From assembly GCA_002509225.1 (NCBI GenBank), contig DAHL01000039.1, forward strand, positions 616 to 16,435: a stretch of DNA of 15,820 nt. The letters run 5' to 3'. Source of the DNA: Euryarchaeota archaeon UBA102 (lineage in GTDB: Archaea > Thermoplasmatota > Poseidoniia > MGIII > CG-Epi1). Both the position numbers and the translations under genes were made by a program. Below are positions 14,667-15,820 of the stretch, one piece after another; the first letter of the stretch is position 1, and each line of letters starts with the position of its first letter. The notes under the pieces are model-generated. The model saw only the letters and a list, made by a program, of their open reading frames with translations, did no database searches and had not been told where the DNA came from.

Positions 14667-15100
14667 TTGATAAGAAAGGACAGTTACTGTTAATGGCAGG
14701 AATAATGATGTGCGTTACAGTAATGGTAGTTAGCATTTCTATATCACATTCAGTTACTTTAGGACAAAAACAAGGAGAAAATCACGATTTAACACCAATG
14801 ATTAGTATGGTCATAGATCATTTCCCAAACCATTTAGATTGGGCCATAGATGAATCCAATATCTCTTCTAACAATACGCAAGAATCTAATATTACGCAGA
14901 TTACATCGTCTTTTGTAAATTCAGCCAACGAATTCGAATTCTTTTTCATTGAAAACGGATATGCATTGTCTCTCTCACTTAAGGATATCATTCCTTCAGA
15001 AGACGATACAAGTAGTTATTCAATTATTTATTCTCTCTACCTAACTGATGGCGAACAAGAAGTCACGTTATCTCAAACAGATTTAATCTCTATTTCTTAA
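14663..15100 (+). CDS. Small pilin-like protein with N-terminal KKGQLLL helix
   Basis: This 145-residue protein begins MIDKKGQLLLMAGIMMCVTVM. A Lys-Lys-Gly-Gln sequence sits directly before a single hydrophobic helix (about 7-28), the layout of an archaeal prepilin-like signal with Gly before Gln. The rest is Ser/Asn/Asp-rich with several NxS/T sequons (for example NIS, NNT, NIT), which could be N-glycosylated if outside the cell. No known domain is recognised. It is the last gene of the pilus operon and ends six bases from the convergent small membrane protein gene. Confidence 0.6.
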   Translation: MIDKKGQLLLMAGIMMCVTVMVVSISISHSVTLGQKQGENHDLTPMISMVIDHFPNHLDWAIDESNISSNNTQESNITQITSSFVNSANEFEFFFIENGYALSLSLKDIIPSEDDTSSYSIIYSLYLTDGEQEVTLSQTDLISIS

Positions 15101-15106
15101 GATTAA

Positions 15107-15346
15107 TTAGCGTAGTTTCATTACTGCAGCAGTCGTTATCGACATAAGAATCATCATCATTCCTAGGAATATGTGGTCATCATAGCCCACGTATCCATCG
15201 TTGTCTTTCCACAATCCATACACTGAAAGCGCAAATCCAAGAATCAGTAATGAAAGACTAAAAATACTGCCCATTCCAAACTTATTTATTCTTTTCATGA
15301 AGCGTTCAACAGCTCCTTCTGACTTGTATTCGGGGTAGTCTACCAT
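15107..15346 (-). CDS. Small two-helix membrane protein, unknown function
   Basis: This 79-residue protein has a charged amphipathic N terminus (about 1-24), membrane helices at about 25-46 and 58-76, and an Asp-rich loop between them (KDNDGYVGYDDH). No family is recognised. It lies 50 bases downstream of pyrG on the same strand. A TTTTTAAAA element at about 15388-15396 could be its own TATA box, since it lies about 45 bases before the ATG. Ribosome-binding evidence is weak (GGAAG farther than usual). The coding call rests on the coherent membrane topology and on filling the gap exactly. Confidence 0.6.
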   Translation of the reverse strand: MVDYPEYKSEGAVERFMKRINKFGMGSIFSLSLLILGFALSVYGLWKDNDGYVGYDDHIFLGMMMILMSITTAAVMKLR

Positions 15347-15396
15347 ATTATGTCATCTTCCAGTTGATTTAATAAATCTGTTGCACCTTTTAAAAA

Positions 15397-15820
15397 CTAT
15401 TTTTTATTCCTAATTGCTGCTTCAACTAGGCCTAAATGTAATGGGGATGGTGCATCCGGCCTCGATTTAAATTCAGGATGGAATTGCGATGCAACAAAAT
15501 AAGGGTGCCCATCTAATTCGCATATTTCCATTCTTCTCCCCGACGGATTCCTTCCTGTAAATTTCATACCCGCTTCTTCTATTTTTTCAATCATATCTGG
15601 GTTCACTTCAAATCTATGCCTATGCCGCTCTTCTATCTTTTTAGAACCGTAAAGATCTCTGGCTTTACCATCTTTTACATTGACTGGATGATCGCCCAAT
15701 CTCATTGTCGCACCCATTTCTTTTACATTTTCCTGCTCCGGAAGAAGGGTAATTACTGGATATTTTGTTTTCTTATTTAGTTCAGTAGAATTTGCCCCCT
15801 TCATACCTAAAACATTTCTT
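15397..15820 (-). CDS. pyrG: CTP synthase, C-terminal part of the glutamine amidotransferase domain (cut by window edge)
   Basis: CTP synthase makes CTP from UTP, ATP and glutamine. The window holds about 141 C-terminal residues. The frame stays open to the edge (RNVLG before MKGANSTE), so the Met at 15804 is internal and not a start. Seen are 'RNVLGMKGANSTE', 'GATMRLG', 'RHRHRFEVN' and 'QFHPEFKSRP', the last holding the catalytic His and Glu of the class I amidotransferase triad. The nucleophile cysteine and the synthase domain lie beyond the right edge. The ending 'LHLGLVEAAIRNKK' is the normal family C terminus, and the gene stops with TAG. Confidence 0.96.
   Translation of the reverse strand, partial: RNVLGMKGANSTELNKKTKYPVITLLPEQENVKEMGATMRLGDHPVNVKDGKARDLYGSKKIEERHRHRFEVNPDMIEKIEEAGMKFTGRNPSGRRMEICELDGHPYFVASQFHPEFKSRPDAPSPLHLGLVEAAIRNKK

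Noticed and set aside
8545..15100. Archaellum operon
   Set aside because: The ATPase is FlaI-like, but no flagellin cluster or FlaC/D/E/F/G/H homologue is present and the platform is split into two genes, so a pilus-like system fits better.
15397..15804. A short independent gene starting at the Met at 15804
   Set aside because: The frame is open to the window edge and the upstream residues RNVLG continue the CTP synthase family sequence, so this is a gene cut by the edge.
1..15820. tRNA genes, CRISPR arrays, insertion sequences or long repeats
   Set aside because: Coding density leaves no room for them except in short gaps, and I saw no cloverleaf, spaced direct repeats, terminal inverted repeats or transposase motifs.

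Overview
The window reads as AT-rich archaeal DNA. The best-supported placement is a marine-type Thermoplasmatota archaeon (Poseidoniales/Marine Group II or III-like), although that lineage is inferred from gene content and no marker was searched. The archaeal signs are an archaeal/eukaryotic-type ribosomal protein uS15 followed directly by a RecJ-like DHH phosphoesterase, a TrmI-type tRNA methyltransferase, TATA-box promoters, and a pilus ATPase with two T2SSF membrane proteins and pilin-like proteins of the archaeal 'AVTPVIG' type. Genes are tightly packed. Many junctions overlap as ATGA or TAATG, and several starts are GTG or TTG.

Region 1 (about 1-4783, minus strand) is one operon of at least seven genes read leftwards from a TATA box near 4827. 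In transcription order it encodes: a membrane-anchored secreted protein with a CxCH motif; a small two-helix membrane protein; a TAT-exported Rieske protein; a cytochrome b6-type protein; an unusual fusion of cytochrome b subunit IV to an HdrC-like protein with two [4Fe-4S] clusters; an HdrB/GlpC-like CCG-domain protein; and the first codons of a further gene that runs off the left edge. Together these look like a quinol-oxidising Rieske/cytochrome b complex physically joined to a heterodisulfide-reductase-like cytoplasmic module. This is the most interesting content of the window.

Region 2 (4784-4986) is a divergent promoter region. Region 3 (4987-8483, plus) holds an information-processing operon of uS15, DHH nuclease and tRNA m1A methyltransferase, followed by thioredoxin reductase.

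Region 4 (8545-15100, plus) is a type IV pilus-like operon with an apparently leaderless start. It has two N-terminally hydrophobic pilin-like proteins, a FlaI/TadA-family ATPase with a long basic C-terminal tail, two separate T2SSF platform proteins (TadB/TadC-like arrangement), and two more small N-terminally hydrophobic proteins. No archaellum accessory genes and no prepilin peptidase are present here.

Region 5 (15107-15820, minus) is a small two-helix membrane protein downstream of the C-terminal part of CTP synthase, which is cut by the right edge. I saw no tRNA or rRNA gene, insertion sequence, CRISPR array or prophage. The longest gene-free stretch is the 203-base divergent promoter region.
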